Assembly (NCBI RefSeq): GCF_008801925.2
Contig: NZ_CP062807.1
Location: 61,310 to 125,309 of the forward strand
From: Cupriavidus basilensis
Lineage (GTDB): Bacteria > Pseudomonadota > Gammaproteobacteria > Burkholderiales > Burkholderiaceae
DNA length: 64,000 bases
Direction of reading: 5' to 3'
Shown: piece by piece, positions 1 through 11,238 of the stretch
Position numbering within the stretch: the stretch's first letter is position 1
How the letters are laid out: each line of letters opens with the position of its first letter
Program-made: the position numbers and the translations under genes
The notes under the pieces: generated by a model
Told to the model about the DNA's origin: nothing
What the model saw: only the letters and a program-made list of their open reading frames with translations
The model's database searches: none

Positions 1-1418
1 TGCCGAAACTCGTCGCTCATGACGACGCGCCAGCCGCTTGCCTGTAGTGCGGGTAGCACCAGCTTCATGAGATCCGGCCAGTCGTCGACATCTTCGGGGC
101 CGAGGATGCCATCTGGAAACGGTTTGTAACCATATGCACGGTTGGCCGGAATTTTTCTGAAGCCCGCCTTTTGCAACTCGGTCTGACGTTTCCGCTCGAG
201 ATTGGCGTCTCTTTTGATCTGGATGACCTCGCTGCCAGCAGTGCGAACGAGGGTGGTGCTGCTATTTGCAGGGATGCTGTGACCTGCGTAATCAAAACTG
301 ACCGTCGCAAAATCCAGTGGCGACACTGACCAGGTCGGCAAGGTGTCGAGAGTCAGTACGGGCGTCGCTACGGTGTCGATCACCTGCACGGACGACGCGT
401 CGGGCGCGGGCGGCATGGGTAGGTCGGGGGCGACTTCACGCAACACATTGCCAACGAGCGCCGCCTCGTCCAGCGTGATGGCCGGCATCGACAGGAAATC
501 CGTGACCTGTTCCGCCGGCCACGGCATGGCGAGTATGCCAGCTTCGCCAGAATGCGCGTCCACATACCAGCAGGGCTGGGTGGTCGTCAGCAACAGGGTG
601 GCGGGTGGCTCGGCCTGCAAGACTGGCCGCACGCGCGTGTCGGGTTGCGCTTGCCAGGTCATCTTTGCGCCGCGCTCTGATCCGCAGTGCACCGGGCAGT
701 GTGATCCGGGGTAGTGGGCGCCTGCGGGAACAAAGGAAGTAAATGCACGCCCGGTGGCGATGAGCTTTTCCAGGATGGCGGCGCCGGTTGCGCCCTGCAG
801 AGCAAAACCACCGGTATAGGCGGCATGCGAGCGGCCCAGCCACAATCCGCGCAGGATCGACAGATCCTCCTCGGAAACAAATTTCGGCGGTTCGACCAGC
901 GCTTTCTCGACGTTCTGCCACCGATCGTCGACCGAGCGAATCGTACCGTCGGCCCCCACGCGGGCCTTGTAGAGGGAAATCTCGCAGCCGCGATACGATT
1001 GCCCGATCACATAGGCCAGGGCATGCGTGGCCTTGGCTGGTTTTTTCTTGGCAGCGGGATTGGCTGCCGTGCGTCGAGCGCGAAAATTTTCCAGCCAGGT
1101 CACCAGTTCCGCGCGCACGCCGGCGGCCGATGGCTTCGGCTGGTGCGCAAGGCCGGCGATCAACAGCGCTGCCACGTGCTTGCAGTCAACGCCGACCGGA
1201 CACGTGCATTCTCCCTCCACCCACATGTCTTCGTCGATGTCGTGGAAATACGCACGCACGTCATACGGGCGCGTACGGGTGCCTTGCACCAGTCCCGCCA
1301 AGGTATCCTCGTCGATCCAGCGCAACTCCGAGACAGCGCTCGCATAGGAGCGAGCCTTGGACACCGTGTAGGAGTCCAGCCATTCCGCAATTTGGCGGGG
1401 ATCGTAGGAGACAGACAT
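1..1418 (-). CDS. SWIM zinc-finger protein, N-terminal part of a probable SNF2-family helicase (partial)
   Basis: A frame of about 472 codons reads leftward from an ATG at 1418 and is still open at base 1, so the C-terminus is outside the window. Residues 71-81 show a SWIM finger (C71-x-C73-x5-C79-x-H81, within CTCPVGVDCKHVAALL), a zinc-binding module that contacts DNA or protein. A Lys/Ala-rich linker follows near residue 112. In bacteria an N-terminal SWIM finger of this kind usually precedes an SNF2/SWI2 ATPase; the ATPase motifs would be outside the window, so the helicase part is inference. The gene is convergent with nothing visible and lies 39 bp from the recombinase stop, in the same direction. 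Confidence 0.75.
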   Translation of the reverse strand, partial: MSVSYDPRQIAEWLDSYTVSKARSYASAVSELRWIDEDTLAGLVQGTRTRPYDVRAYFHDIDEDMWVEGECTCPVGVDCKHVAALLIAGLAHQPKPSAAGVRAELVTWLENFRARRTAANPAAKKKPAKATHALAYVIGQSYRGCEISLYKARVGADGTIRSVDDRWQNVEKALVEPPKFVSEEDLSILRGLWLGRSHAAYTGGFALQGATGAAILEKLIATGRAFTSFVPAGAHYPGSHCPVHCGSERGAKMTWQAQPDTRVRPVLQAEPPATLLLTTTQPCWYVDAHSGEAGILAMPWPAEQVTDFLSMPAITLDEAALVGNVLREVAPDLPMPPAPDASSVQVIDTVATPVLTLDTLPTWSVSPLDFATVSFDYAGHSIPANSSTTLVRTAGSEVIQIKRDANLERKRQTELQKAGFRKIPANRAYGYKPFPDGILGPEDVDDWPDLMKLVLPALQASGWRVVMSDEFR

Positions 1419-1457
1419 CGGTTGAGGGATTCAGAGGTTGACAACGCGGGGAGCATT

Positions 1458-2666
1458 CTACGCGGGGAGGCTCCCGGCCGGTACGGCAGCGGCTTCCGGT
1501 TCTGACCCCGCCTGAGTGGTCTGGGCATGCCGGCGGTCATCTTCGGCGTGCAAGTAGATCCCGGTCGTCTCGATCGAGGCGTGGCGAAGGTTCTTCTGGA
1601 TAAAGCGGATATCAGTGCCGGCGTCGGCCTGATGCGAAGCCGCCGAGTGCCGCAGCCAGTGCGTCGAGGCCCGGCGCAGTGTGGCCGCGCCGATCGGATC
1701 GGTTGGCTCGAGGGTGTCGGCGGCCCGGCGGAACACTTCCTTGGCAATCAGGTAGATGGCCGTCGGCGTCAGGTGCCGCTTGGCGTCGCCGGCGATGCTC
1801 ATGACGGCCGGCGTGCTTTCGGCCGGCAAGGGCATGGGTGCCAGATCATGGAATGCGCGGTAGCGTGCGAAGTCGGCCATGAGGGTGTCGGAGACTGGTA
1901 CCTCGCCCTCGGCGCCACCCTTGCCGATGACGTGCAGCCACCAGCGGCCGCGACGCTGGAAGAAGTCCGCCGCCTGTGCGTTGGCGGCTTCGCTTGCCCG
2001 CAATGCGGTGTGGTACAGCAGCCGGATCAGCCATCGGCTGCGTTCGTAGTGCTGGCGCTCGCGCGCGGAGGCCTGCGGCCAGGTCTCCATCGATTCCAGC
2101 ACAACCTGCCAAAGCGCGTGATCGAGGTAACGTTCAATGCGGCGGGTCCGTGCCGGCATTGCCGAGGACGAGCGCCGCAGTGCAAGCGGATTGCCGGCAA
2201 GGTATCCGGCGGCCACCAGGTAATTGAGCAGCCCGCAAAGGATACCGAGGGCCTGGCGCCGGCTGCGCTCGGAAAGCGGCCCGTCGAACAGCCGCCGCGT
2301 GCCCCCGCGCCGTGGCAGGACGGGATCGACCCAGTTTGCGGACGGTGCGGCAAGAAATTGCTCGTAAATCAGGAAATCTTCGCGCGTAAGGCTCGACAGC
2401 GGCTTGCCCAGCGTGCGCGTCGCCCAGACGAGCAGCCGCACCACTTCCTTGCGGTAGCTGCGCAGCGTGTGCGGCGAGCTGGCGTACTCGGCAAGCCACA
2501 GGCGGACGGCCTCAAGGTCGGTATCGGCCGTGATCTGTCGGTTAGCGCCGCGCGCGCGATTCGTGCCGTCGTGGCCGTCCAGTGCGGCCGGCAGCATGAG
2601 GGGGACAACAGGCTCGGTGGCGGGCAGGTTCATGGACTGACGCGATTTTTCGGCAGGGTCTCGCAT
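1458..2666 (-). CDS. tyrosine recombinase / integrase (402 aa)
   Basis: A site-specific recombinase of the phage-integrase family. An N-terminal SAM-like core-binding region (about residues 45-110, with the motif SPHTLRSYRKEVVRLL) is followed by a catalytic domain holding the conserved Arg in HTALRASEAANA, the H-x-x-R box in THWLRHSAA and the nucleophile Tyr in TTGIYLHAED. The length fits the family. The ATG at 2666 has an AGGTG motif 5 nt upstream; an internal ATG at 2633 is also possible. The gene is divergent from the kfrA-like gene, and the two share a 140-bp region with an inverted repeat. Its target site cannot be told from the window. Confidence 0.88.
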   Translation of the reverse strand: MRDPAEKSRQSMNLPATEPVVPLMLPAALDGHDGTNRARGANRQITADTDLEAVRLWLAEYASSPHTLRSYRKEVVRLLVWATRTLGKPLSSLTREDFLIYEQFLAAPSANWVDPVLPRRGGTRRLFDGPLSERSRRQALGILCGLLNYLVAAGYLAGNPLALRRSSSAMPARTRRIERYLDHALWQVVLESMETWPQASARERQHYERSRWLIRLLYHTALRASEAANAQAADFFQRRGRWWLHVIGKGGAEGEVPVSDTLMADFARYRAFHDLAPMPLPAESTPAVMSIAGDAKRHLTPTAIYLIAKEVFRRAADTLEPTDPIGAATLRRASTHWLRHSAASHQADAGTDIRFIQKNLRHASIETTGIYLHAEDDRRHAQTTQAGSEPEAAAVPAGSLPA

Positions 2667-2682
2667 CGTACACCTGGGATGC

Positions 2683-2706
2683 TTACGATTATCGGTCTTA
2701 TCGTAA
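2683..2706. promoter_or_regulatory. inverted repeat TTACGAT-N10-ATCGTAA in the recombinase/kfrA divergent region
   Basis: Seven-base perfect arms, TTACGAT and ATCGTAA, are separated by 10 bases, between the divergent recombinase and kfrA-like genes. KfrA proteins are known to bind an operator in their own promoter, so this dyad is a candidate operator. That role is inferred from position only. Confidence 0.4.
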
Positions 2707-2808
2707 ATTTCTAGAAGACATCGTTATATATATAATGTGATACCATCATATACATGAAGATTTTAGTTCAAAACCCAGCTCCCGGAGCACTTTTCAGGTT
2801 TAGTTCCA

Positions 2809-3249
2809 ATGAGCCGCATCAGCAATACCCGCTTTCGCACCCGTGAAGCCGCCGCGCGGCTCGTTGCTGCCGGCCGACGCCCACATGAACTCACCGTCGA
2901 CCTGATCTACGCGGAAATCCGCCAGGGCAGCCGGACGACGATCAACGACGAACTCAAGCTCTGGAAGGATGAGCAGGCGCGCGTCGACGCCTTGAGCGCC
3001 GCACTCCCGCCCGCCGTTGCCAATGCGATGCTGTCCCTCTGGGCGCTCGCCATCGAGCACGGTGAGCAGGTCTTCGCACAGCGGGGCGAAGAGCTGGAGT
3101 CCGAAGCGGCGGCCGCCACCGCGCGCGCTGAGTCCCTGGCAACCGTCAACCTGGGGCTTGAAGCCGAAGTGAAGACGCTGCGTAGCCAGCTCGAGGACCA
3201 GCAGGCCCGGTTGGGGTCGCCTCAGAAAACGGAAAATAAAGCACGCTAA
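2809..3249 (+). CDS. kfrA: KfrA-like plasmid DNA-binding protein, truncated by the transposon
   Basis: The first ~60 residues resemble the KfrA N-terminal DNA-binding domain ([19 protein letters not shown], then a helix-turn-helix-like [12 protein letters not shown]). The start of an Ala/Glu-rich coiled coil follows from about residue 90. KfrA proteins are normally 300 residues or more with a long coiled coil and act in plasmid maintenance and autoregulation. Here the frame enters the transposon inverted repeat at 3213, so the last ~11 residues (from about 136) and the stop codon are transposon-derived. The DNA-binding part could still fold; the oligomerisation arm is mostly lost. Likely a broken gene, possibly still a repressor fragment. 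Confidence 0.7.
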   Translation: MSRISNTRFRTREAAARLVAAGRRPHELTVDLIYAEIRQGSRTTINDELKLWKDEQARVDALSAALPPAVANAMLSLWALAIEHGEQVFAQRGEELESEAAAATARAESLATVNLGLEAEVKTLRSQLEDQQARLGSPQKTENKAR

Positions 3250-3250
3250 G
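3213..3250. repeat. left 38-bp terminal inverted repeat of the mer transposon
   Basis: Begins GGGGTCGCCTCAG and ends GCACGCTAAG, the typical Tn21-subgroup terminus. It differs from the right end only at the eighth base (C here, T in the right copy). It supplies the stop codon of the truncated kfrA-like frame and contains the tnpA stop codon. Confidence 0.95.
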
Positions 3251-6212
3251 CCGGTTGCAGCGGTCGTAGCGGCCTGAACTTGCCCGCGCCGATCTTGGCG
3301 CTGCTGCGCCAGAGGTAATCGCCGGTGAGGTTGATGTGCTCCCAACCGAGCGGCGACAGGTACTGCAACAGCGCGTCATCAACGGCATGGCCGTTGCCAC
3401 GCAGCGCGTGCGCAGCCCGTTCCAGATAGACCGTGTTCCACAACACGACGGCAGCCGTTACCAGATTGAGGCCGCTAGCCCGGTAGCGCTGCTGCTCGAA
3501 ACTGCGGTCGCGGATTTCACCCAGGCGGTTGAAAAACACTGCCCTGGCCAGCGCATTGCGCGCCTCGCCCTTGTTCAGGCCGGCATGCACGCGGCGGCGC
3601 AGTTCCACGCTTTGCAGCCAGTCCAGGATGAACAGCGTGCGCTCGATGCGGCCCAGCTCGCGGAGCGCCACGGCCAGGCCGTTCTGGCGTGGGTAGCTGC
3701 CGAGCTTTCGGAGCATCAGGGAGGCCGTCACCGTGCCCTGCTTGATCGAGGTGGCCAGCCGCAGGATTTCGTCCCAATGGGCGCGGACGTGCTTGATGTT
3801 GAGCGTGCCGCCGATCATGGGTTTCAGCGCGTCATAGGCGGCGTCGCCCTTCGGGATGTAGAGCTTGGTGTCGCCCAGGTCGCGGATGCGCGGCGCGAAG
3901 CGGAAGCCCAGGAGGTGCATCAGGGCGAAGACGTGATCGGTGAAGCCCGCCGTGTCGGTGTAATGCTCCTCGATCCGCAAGTCGGACTCGTGGTACAGCA
4001 GGCCGTCGAGCACGTAGGTCGAATCGCGCACGCCGACGTTCACGACCTTGGTGTGAAATGGCGCGTACTGGTCAGAAATGTGGGTGTAGAACGTCCGCCC
4101 TGGGCTGCTCCCGTATTTCGGGTTGATGTGGCCGGTGCTCTCGGCCTTGCTGCCGGTGCGGAAGTTCTGGCCGTCCGACGATGAGGTGGTGCCGTCGCCC
4201 CAGTGCTCGGCGAAGGGATGGCGGAACTGTGCGTTGACCAGATCGGCCAGCGCCGCCCCGTAGGTTTCGTCGCGGATGTGCCAGGCTTGCAGCCAAGCCA
4301 GCTTGGCGTAGGTCGTGCCGGGGCAAGACTCCGCCATCTTGGTCAGGCCCAGGTTGATCGCGTCGGCGAGGATCGTGGTCAGCAACAGGTTCTTGTCTTT
4401 GGCCGGGTCGCCCGATTTCAGATGCGCGAAATGCCGAGTGAAGCCCGTCCATTCGTCCACCTCCAGCAGCAGTTCGGTGATCTTGACGTGCGGCAGGATC
4501 ATTGCCGTCTGGTCGATCAGCGCTTGGGCGGTGTCGGGTACCGCCGCGTCGAGCGGCGTGATCTTCAAGCCTGACTCGGTGATGATGGCGTCCGGCAGCT
4601 CGTTGGCCGTCGCCATACGGTTGACGGTGGCAAGCTGTGTTTCCAGCAGCGTCAGCCGGTCGTTCAGGTACCGGTTGCAGTCGGTGGCCACGGCCAGCGG
4701 CAATTCGCTGGCCTGCTTGAGGCTGGCGAATTTCGCGGGCGGCACCAGGTAGTCCTCGAAGTCCTTGAACTGGCGCGACCCCTGCACCCAGATGTCGCCG
4801 GAACGCAACGCGTTCTTCATCTCCGACAGCGCGCACAGTTCGTAGTAGCGCCGGTCGATGCCGGTGTCGGTCATGACCAGCTTCTGCCAGCGCGGCTTGA
4901 TGAACTCGGTCGGCGCGTCGGCGGGCACCTTGCGGGCGTTGTCGCTGTTCATGCCGCGCAGCACCTCGATGGCGTCGAGCACGTCCTTCGCGGCGGGAGC
5001 GGCCCGCAGCTTGAGCACGGCAAGGAATTCCGGCGCGTAGCGGCGCAGCGTGGCGTAGCTTTCGCCGATGCGGTGCAGGAAATCGAAGTCCTCGGGCTGC
5101 GCAAGCTTCTGCGCTTCGGTGACGCTCTCGGCGAAGGCATCCCAGGACATGACGGCCTCGATGGCGGCGAACGGATCGCGGCCCGCCTGCTTGGCCTCGA
5201 TCAGCGCCTGGCCGATGCGGCCGAACAGCCGCACCTTGGCGTTGATCGCCTTGCCGGACGCCTGGAATTGCTGCTGATGCTTGTTCTTGGCGGCGTTGAA
5301 CAGCTTGCCCAGGATGCGGTCGTGCAGGTCGATGATTTCGTCGGTGACGGTGGCCATGCCCTCGATGGCAAGCGCCACCAGGGTGGCATAGCGTCGCTGC
5401 GCCTCGAACTTGGCCAGGTCGGCGGGCGTCATCTGGCCACCCTCACGGGCGATCTTGAGCAGGCGGTTCTGGTGCACCGACCGCTCGATGCCAGAAGGCA
5501 GGTCGAGCGCCTGCCACGCTTTGAGGCGTTCGATGTGTTCCAGCATGTGCCGCGAATTCGGTTTGACGGGCGATTGGCGCAGCCAGGCCAGCCAGGTCGT
5601 TTTGCCGTTGTCCCGACGCTTGAGCAGATCGTCGAGGCGGCGGCGATGCGCGTCCGACAGCGGTTCGGCCAAGGCATCGTAGATGCGCCGGTTGGCGCGG
5701 GTGATTGCTTCGGCGCTCGCCCGCTCGACGGCGTTGAGGGCAGGCAGAATGACCGACTGCTGCCGCAGGTGCTCGATCAAGGTGCTGGCCAGCACGATGC
5801 CCTTGTCGGTCTGCAAGGCCATCTCGGTCAGCAACTGGACGGCCTGCCGGTAGTGGCCCATGGTAAAGGGCTGGAAGCCGAACACCGTTTGCAGTTCGAC
5901 CAGGTGCTCGCGCCGGGTCTGCTCCCGCTGCCCGTATTCGTCCCAGCTTTCGACGCTGACCTTGAGCTGGTCGGCGACCAGTTTCAACAAGGGCGGAAAC
6001 GGCGGCTCATCGACGCCCAGGATGACACCAGGAAAGCGCAGGTAACAGAGCTGCACGGCGAAGCCCAGCCGGTTGGCCGGGCCGCGCCGCTGCCGGATGA
6101 TGGAGAGGTCGGTTTCGCTGAACGTGTAGTGACGGATCAACTCATCCTTGGTGTCCGGCAACGCCAGCAGGCTTTCGCGCTCGGCGGCGGACAGGATTGA
6201 ACGACGTGGCAT
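3246..6212 (-). CDS. tnpA: Tn3-family transposase TnpA (988 aa)
   Basis: The DDE transposase that cuts and joins the 38-bp transposon ends in replicative transposition. The 988-residue length is that of full-length Tn21/Tn501-type TnpA. It starts [19 protein letters not shown] and ends in the left inverted repeat. The C-terminal half has the recognisable family segments, such as [21 protein letters not shown] and [20 protein letters not shown]. No frameshift or internal stop is seen, so it is probably active. It lies 2 bp downstream of tnpR, in the same direction. Confidence 0.97.
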   Translation of the reverse strand: MPRRSILSAAERESLLALPDTKDELIRHYTFSETDLSIIRQRRGPANRLGFAVQLCYLRFPGVILGVDEPPFPPLLKLVADQLKVSVESWDEYGQREQTRREHLVELQTVFGFQPFTMGHYRQAVQLLTEMALQTDKGIVLASTLIEHLRQQSVILPALNAVERASAEAITRANRRIYDALAEPLSDAHRRRLDDLLKRRDNGKTTWLAWLRQSPVKPNSRHMLEHIERLKAWQALDLPSGIERSVHQNRLLKIAREGGQMTPADLAKFEAQRRYATLVALAIEGMATVTDEIIDLHDRILGKLFNAAKNKHQQQFQASGKAINAKVRLFGRIGQALIEAKQAGRDPFAAIEAVMSWDAFAESVTEAQKLAQPEDFDFLHRIGESYATLRRYAPEFLAVLKLRAAPAAKDVLDAIEVLRGMNSDNARKVPADAPTEFIKPRWQKLVMTDTGIDRRYYELCALSEMKNALRSGDIWVQGSRQFKDFEDYLVPPAKFASLKQASELPLAVATDCNRYLNDRLTLLETQLATVNRMATANELPDAIITESGLKITPLDAAVPDTAQALIDQTAMILPHVKITELLLEVDEWTGFTRHFAHLKSGDPAKDKNLLLTTILADAINLGLTKMAESCPGTTYAKLAWLQAWHIRDETYGAALADLVNAQFRHPFAEHWGDGTTSSSDGQNFRTGSKAESTGHINPKYGSSPGRTFYTHISDQYAPFHTKVVNVGVRDSTYVLDGLLYHESDLRIEEHYTDTAGFTDHVFALMHLLGFRFAPRIRDLGDTKLYIPKGDAAYDALKPMIGGTLNIKHVRAHWDEILRLATSIKQGTVTASLMLRKLGSYPRQNGLAVALRELGRIERTLFILDWLQSVELRRRVHAGLNKGEARNALARAVFFNRLGEIRDRSFEQQRYRASGLNLVTAAVVLWNTVYLERAAHALRGNGHAVDDALLQYLSPLGWEHINLTGDYLWRSSAKIGAGKFRPLRPLQPA

Positions 6213-6214
6213 AT

Positions 6215-6844
6215 TTACTGATCCGTTCTCAAGTATTGATACAGGGTTTCGCGACTGATTCCGAATTCACGAGCCAGCTTGGTCTTTTGCTCGCCAGCCT
6301 CGACACGTTGGCGCAGTTCGGCAATACGCTCAGACGACAGGGATTTCTTCCTGCCACGGTAGGCCCCGCGCTGCTTGGCGAGCGCGATGCCCTCGCGCTG
6401 CCGCTCGCGGATCAAGGCGCGTTCGAACTCGGCGAACGCGCCCATTACCGACAGCATCAGGTTCGCCATCGGCGAGTCCTCGCCGGTGAAGGTCAAATGC
6501 TCCTTAAGGAACTCGATGCGTACGCCGCGCTGGGTGAGGCCCTGCACCAGGCGGCGCAGGTCGTCGAGGTTGCGCGCCAGACGATCCATGCTGTGCACCA
6601 CGACCGTGTCGCCTTCGCGCACGAAGGCGAGCAGCCGTTCCAGTTCGGGCCGCCGTGTGTCCTTGCCCGACGCCTTGTCGGTGAACACTTTATCCACCTG
6701 GATCTGTTCGAGCTGCCGTTCTGGGTTCTGGTCGAAGCTGCTGACGCGGACGTAACCGATGCGCTTGCGCTTCGAAGCGTTGATAACACTCCAACCCGCA
6801 GAAGTGCTCGACGTATTCCGCGCCTTCCGGGGTGAAGGCGGCAT
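6215..6844 (-). CDS. tnpR: serine resolvase TnpR of the mer transposon
   Basis: A serine recombinase that resolves transposition cointegrates at res. The catalytic N-terminus has [17 protein letters not shown] with the active-site Ser, followed by [16 protein letters not shown] and [29 protein letters not shown] split across the E-helix; the C-terminus carries the helix-turn-helix [18 protein letters not shown]. The conserved part begins near codon 28 of this call. No ATG, GTG or TTG lies between it and the ATG at 6844, which has AAGGA 11 nt upstream, so that start was chosen. It overlaps the end of the EAL/DUF3330 gene by about 155 bp, which is unusual for this transposon group. Confidence 0.85.
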   Translation of the reverse strand: MPPSPRKARNTSSTSAGWSVINASKRKRIGYVRVSSFDQNPERQLEQIQVDKVFTDKASGKDTRRPELERLLAFVREGDTVVVHSMDRLARNLDDLRRLVQGLTQRGVRIEFLKEHLTFTGEDSPMANLMLSVMGAFAEFERALIRERQREGIALAKQRGAYRGRKKSLSSERIAELRQRVEAGEQKTKLAREFGISRETLYQYLRTDQ

Positions 6845-7691
6845 CGAGCGGGATTTCCTTGCAGCACACGCAGCAACTGGTGGTGGTCGAGTCACTTGCA
6901 TTCATGGTGGCACCCCTCCATTGACTGACGAAGACGGCGAATGCCGCCGCCGGCATTGGCTTCGCGAACAGGAAGCCTTGTCCTGTGTCGCAGTCCGCTT
7001 GTCGCAATAGATCAAGACTCGCCGATGTTTCCACGCCTTCAGCCACCACATCCATGCCCAGCCCGTGCGCAAGCTGAATCACGGTGTGCACGATGGTTTG
7101 GTCGCGGCGGTCGTTGGCGAGCCCGGCGACAAACGATTGGTCGATCTTGAGCGTGCTGATTGGGCAGCACTTCAGATGTTGCAGACAGGAATACCCCGTC
7201 CCGAAGTCATCGGCGGCGAAGCGCACACCGATCTGCCGCAAGGCGTCCAGGGCGGGGAAGATCGCCGGATCACCAAACGCGACCGATTCGGTCAGCTCGA
7301 TTTCGAGATACTCGGCGGGCAACTCGGCATCAGCCAGCACGCCCTTTACCCACCCGTCGAAGTCCGGTCCCACTTGGCTCGCCGAAACATTGACGGCCAG
7401 CCGGAACGGTCGCCATGCCAGCATTCGCCAGTCACGCATCTGGCGGCAGGCTTCGCCCAGCACCCAAGCGCCGATTTCAGGCATCAGGCCGGACGATTCG
7501 ACCACGGGCAGGAACTGGCCCGGTGGCAATAGTCCAAGCGTCGGATGACGCCAGCGCAACAGGGCTTCCGCGCCGACAATCCCACCACTGCGCAGATCGA
7601 CGACGGGCTGGTAGTGCAGTTCAAGCTGCCCGCGCTCGACCGCTTGGGCCAGTTCCGGCGTCGTCCATCCATCCGGCCGGAAAGCGCTCAT
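6690..7691 (-). CDS. EAL-domain protein with C-terminal DUF3330 segment (Tn501 urf2 type)
   Basis: The first ~235 residues form an EAL domain, the fold of cyclic-di-GMP phosphodiesterases, with the signature near GAEALLRW, a DDFGTGYS motif and KIDQSFV. The signature Glu-Ala-Leu is present, but in this transposon family the protein has no demonstrated role in mercury resistance. In frame after FVSQWRGAT comes a Cys-rich DUF3330 stretch ([10 protein letters not shown], then [11 protein letters not shown]). The last residues read through the start of tnpR in another frame. The start at 7691 overlaps the merE stop by 4 bp, so the gene is cotranscribed at the end of the mer operon. Confidence 0.85.
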   Translation of the reverse strand: MSAFRPDGWTTPELAQAVERGQLELHYQPVVDLRSGGIVGAEALLRWRHPTLGLLPPGQFLPVVESSGLMPEIGAWVLGEACRQMRDWRMLAWRPFRLAVNVSASQVGPDFDGWVKGVLADAELPAEYLEIELTESVAFGDPAIFPALDALRQIGVRFAADDFGTGYSCLQHLKCCPISTLKIDQSFVAGLANDRRDQTIVHTVIQLAHGLGMDVVAEGVETSASLDLLRQADCDTGQGFLFAKPMPAAAFAVFVSQWRGATMNASDSTTTSCCVCCKEIPLDAAFTPEGAEYVEHFCGLECYQRFEAQAHRLRPRQQLRPEPRTAARTDPGG

Positions 7692-7924
7692 TCTCTTTCC
7701 CTGAATGCCCGCAACGCCCGCGACAGGGACAGAAGGAACAGGCCGGTCAAACCGAGCGCCGCGATGACCCAATGCTCGCCGAGGAAAGCACCGGCGGTTG
7801 TGCCGGCCAGCACGACAGCGAGGATGGGCAGGTGGCAGGGGCAAGTCAGCACAGCCAGTCCGCCCCACAGGTAGCCGGTGATCGGTTTGTGCGTCTCGGA
7901 CGGCAAGCGCTCGGGGTTGTTCAT
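7688..7924 (-). CDS. merE: mercury-resistance membrane protein MerE (78 aa)
   Basis: A small inner-membrane protein thought to help move inorganic mercury and organomercurials into the cell. It is 78 residues long with two hydrophobic helices (about 19-42 and 52-70) and the vicinal motif CPCHLP in the first, matching the family. The start overlaps the merD stop by 4 bp and the stop overlaps the EAL gene start, indicating translational coupling at the distal end of merTPADE. Confidence 0.95.
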   Translation of the reverse strand: MNNPERLPSETHKPITGYLWGGLAVLTCPCHLPILAVVLAGTTAGAFLGEHWVIAALGLTGLFLLSLSRALRAFRERE

Positions 7925-8286
7925 GGCAGACTCTCCGCGTGCTGTGCCGGCTCGGTCGGCAGGGTGGCCAACTGCACTTCCAGATCGGCCAACGCTTCGC
8001 GCCGACGCTCGACGAACTGACGCAGCAGGGCAAGCTGCGCGGCCGCTTCGTCGCCGTCCGCCGCATCCAGCGCCCGGCACAGCCGCGCCAGCGCGTCGAG
8101 GCCGATGCCCGCCTCGAAGGCCGCCCGCACGAAGCACAGCCGTTGCAAGGCGGCGTCATCGAACAAGCCGTAGCCGCCTGGTGTGCACGCCACCGGGCGC
8201 AGCAATCCGCGCAGCAGGTAGTCGCGCACGATATGCACGCTCACCCCGGCATCAAGAGCCAGCCGGGACACCGTGTAGGCGTTCAT
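7921..8286 (-). CDS. merD: MerD, secondary regulator of the mer operon (121 aa)
   Basis: A MerR-family protein that down-regulates the mer operon after induction by acting at the same operator. The N-terminal helix-turn-helix reads [19 protein letters not shown], followed by the wing residues [14 protein letters not shown]. The C-terminal metal-binding cysteines of MerR are absent, as expected. The usual start MNAYTV at 8286 was taken; a codon 21 bp upstream would add an untypical extension. It lies 17 bp after merA. Confidence 0.95.
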   Translation of the reverse strand: MNAYTVSRLALDAGVSVHIVRDYLLRGLLRPVACTPGGYGLFDDAALQRLCFVRAAFEAGIGLDALARLCRALDAADGDEAAAQLALLRQFVERRREALADLEVQLATLPTEPAQHAESLP

Positions 8287-8303
8287 TGAACACCTCCTTT
8301 TTC

Positions 8304-10001
<1,698 letters not shown>

Positions 10002-10060
10002 TTATCGTTTGTGGCGCCAGACAATGACGTCCGTTGTGCTGCGGTGCCGTTTTCAGTGAC

Positions 10061-10336
10061 TCACTGCTTGACGCTGGACGGATAGCCCGCGTCTGCGGTT
10101 GCCTTGGTCAGCTTCTGCACGCTGGTCTTGGCATCGTCGAAGGTGACGACCGCTTGGCGTGTCTCGAAAGTCACGTCAACTTTGCTGACGCCTTCGACCT
10201 TGGAAATCGCCTTCTTGACAGTGATCGGGCAGGCGGAGCAGGTCATGCCCGGTACGGACAGCGTGACGGTCTGGGTGGCGGCCCAGACGGGGGCAACAAC
10301 GGCGGCGAGGGCGAGGGAGGCAAACAGTTTCTTCAT
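10061..10336 (-). CDS. merP: periplasmic mercury-binding protein MerP (91 aa)
   Basis: Scavenges Hg(II) in the periplasm and passes it to MerT. A cleavable signal peptide (residues 1-19, ending PVWA-A) precedes a single HMA fold with the metal motif GMTCSAC. The length is standard. The gene is 12 bp downstream of merT and 71 bp upstream of merA in the same operon. Confidence 0.97.
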   Translation of the reverse strand: MKKLFASLALAAVVAPVWAATQTVTLSVPGMTCSACPITVKKAISKVEGVSKVDVTFETRQAVVTFDDAKTSVQKLTKATADAGYPSSVKQ

Positions 10337-10348
10337 GGTGAACTCCGA

Positions 10349-10699
10349 TCAGTAGAAAAATGGCATGACGTAGGGAAATCCGAGCGCGACCAGAACCAGC
10401 GCGGCCACGATCCAGAAAATGAGCTTGTAAGTAGCTCGCACTTGGGGAATCGCGCAGACCTCACCCGGTTTGCAGGCCGCTGCCTGCCGGTAGATGCGCC
10501 GCCAGGCGAAGAACAACGCCACCAGCGCCACGCCGATAAAGATGGGGCGATAGGGATCCAACACCGCCAAGTTGCCGATCCAAGCGCCGCTGAACCCCAA
10601 GGCGATCAGAACCAACGGCCCGAGGCAGCAAGCCGAGGCGAGGATGGCGGCAAGCCCTCCAGTGAAGAGCGCGCCGCGCCCGGTTTTTGGTTCAGACAT
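10349..10699 (-). CDS. merT: mercuric ion transporter MerT (116 aa)
   Basis: An inner-membrane protein with three hydrophobic helices that imports Hg(II) for reduction. It has the vicinal Cys pair in [10 protein letters not shown] in helix one and the second, cytoplasmic pair in ACKPGEVC. The start at 10699 (MSEPKTGRG) is preceded by AAAGGA. It is the first gene of the mer structural operon and is driven by the divergent mer operator-promoter. Confidence 0.97.
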
Positions 10700-10734
10700 G
10701 CGCTTGTCCTTTCGAATTGAAATTGGATAGCGTA

Positions 10735-10765
10735 ACCTTACTTCCGTACTCATGTACGGAGTCAA
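10735..10765 (-). promoter_or_regulatory. mer operator-promoter (PmerT with MerR-binding dyad)
   Basis: On the minus strand a TTGACT -35 box (10760-10765) and a TAAGGT -10 box (10735-10740) are separated by the long 19-bp spacer typical of MerR-activated promoters. The spacer holds a dyad at about 10744-10759 (CCGTAC and GTACGG half-sites). MerR twists this spacer when it binds Hg(II), activating merTPADE; it also represses its own divergent promoter here. Confidence 0.95.
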
Positions 10766-10770
10766 GCGAT

Positions 10771-11205
10771 ATGGAAAACAATTTGGAGAACCTGACCATT
10801 GGCGTTTTCGCCAAGGCGGCCGGGGTCAATGTGGAGACCATCCGTTTCTATCAGCGCAAGGGCTTGTTGCTGGAGCCTGACAAGCCCTATGGCAGCATCC
10901 GCCGCTATGGCGAGGCGGATGTAACGCGGGTGCGCTTCGTGAAATCAGCCCAGCGGCTGGGCTTCAGCCTGGATGAGATCGCCGAGCTGCTGCGGCTGGA
11001 GGATGGCACCCATTGCGAGGAAGCCAGCAGTCTGGCCGAGCACAAGCTCAAGGACGTGCGCGAGAAAATGGCTGACCTGGCGCGCATGGAGGCCGTGCTG
11101 TCTGAGTTGGTGTGCGCCTGCCATGCGCGAAGGGGGAACGTTTCCTGCCCGCTGATCGCGTCACTACAGGGTGGAGCAAGCTTGGCAGGTTCGGCTATGC
11201 CTTAG
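10771..11205 (+). CDS. merR: mercury-responsive regulator MerR (144 aa)
   Basis: A homodimeric metalloregulator of the mer operon. The N-terminal winged helix-turn-helix covers [19 protein letters not shown], followed by a long dimerisation helix. The three Hg(II)-binding cysteines are at C82, C117 and C126, the standard numbering. The ATG at 10771 lies 5 bp past the -35 box of PmerT and reads divergently from merT. The stop codon lies inside the right transposon repeat. Confidence 0.97.
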
Positions 11206-11238
11206 CGTGCTTTATTTTCCGTTTTCTGAGACGACCCC
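11201..11238. repeat. right 38-bp terminal inverted repeat of the mer transposon
   Basis: The reverse complement begins GGGGTCGTCTCAG and ends GCACGCTAAG. It matches the left end at 37 of 38 positions. The acyltransferase remnant begins directly outside it. Confidence 0.95.

Noticed and set aside
5073..6200. Long plus-strand open frame opposite tnpA (375 aa), and similar ones opposite the recombinase (1527-2714) and merA
   Set aside because: Antisense shadows of high-GC genes; composition is not protein-like and the minus-strand genes are certain.
6844..6901. Upstream ATG at 6901 as tnpR start (228 aa)
   Set aside because: Would add a further 19 residues of EAL/DUF3330-overlapping sequence without a better ribosome-binding site.
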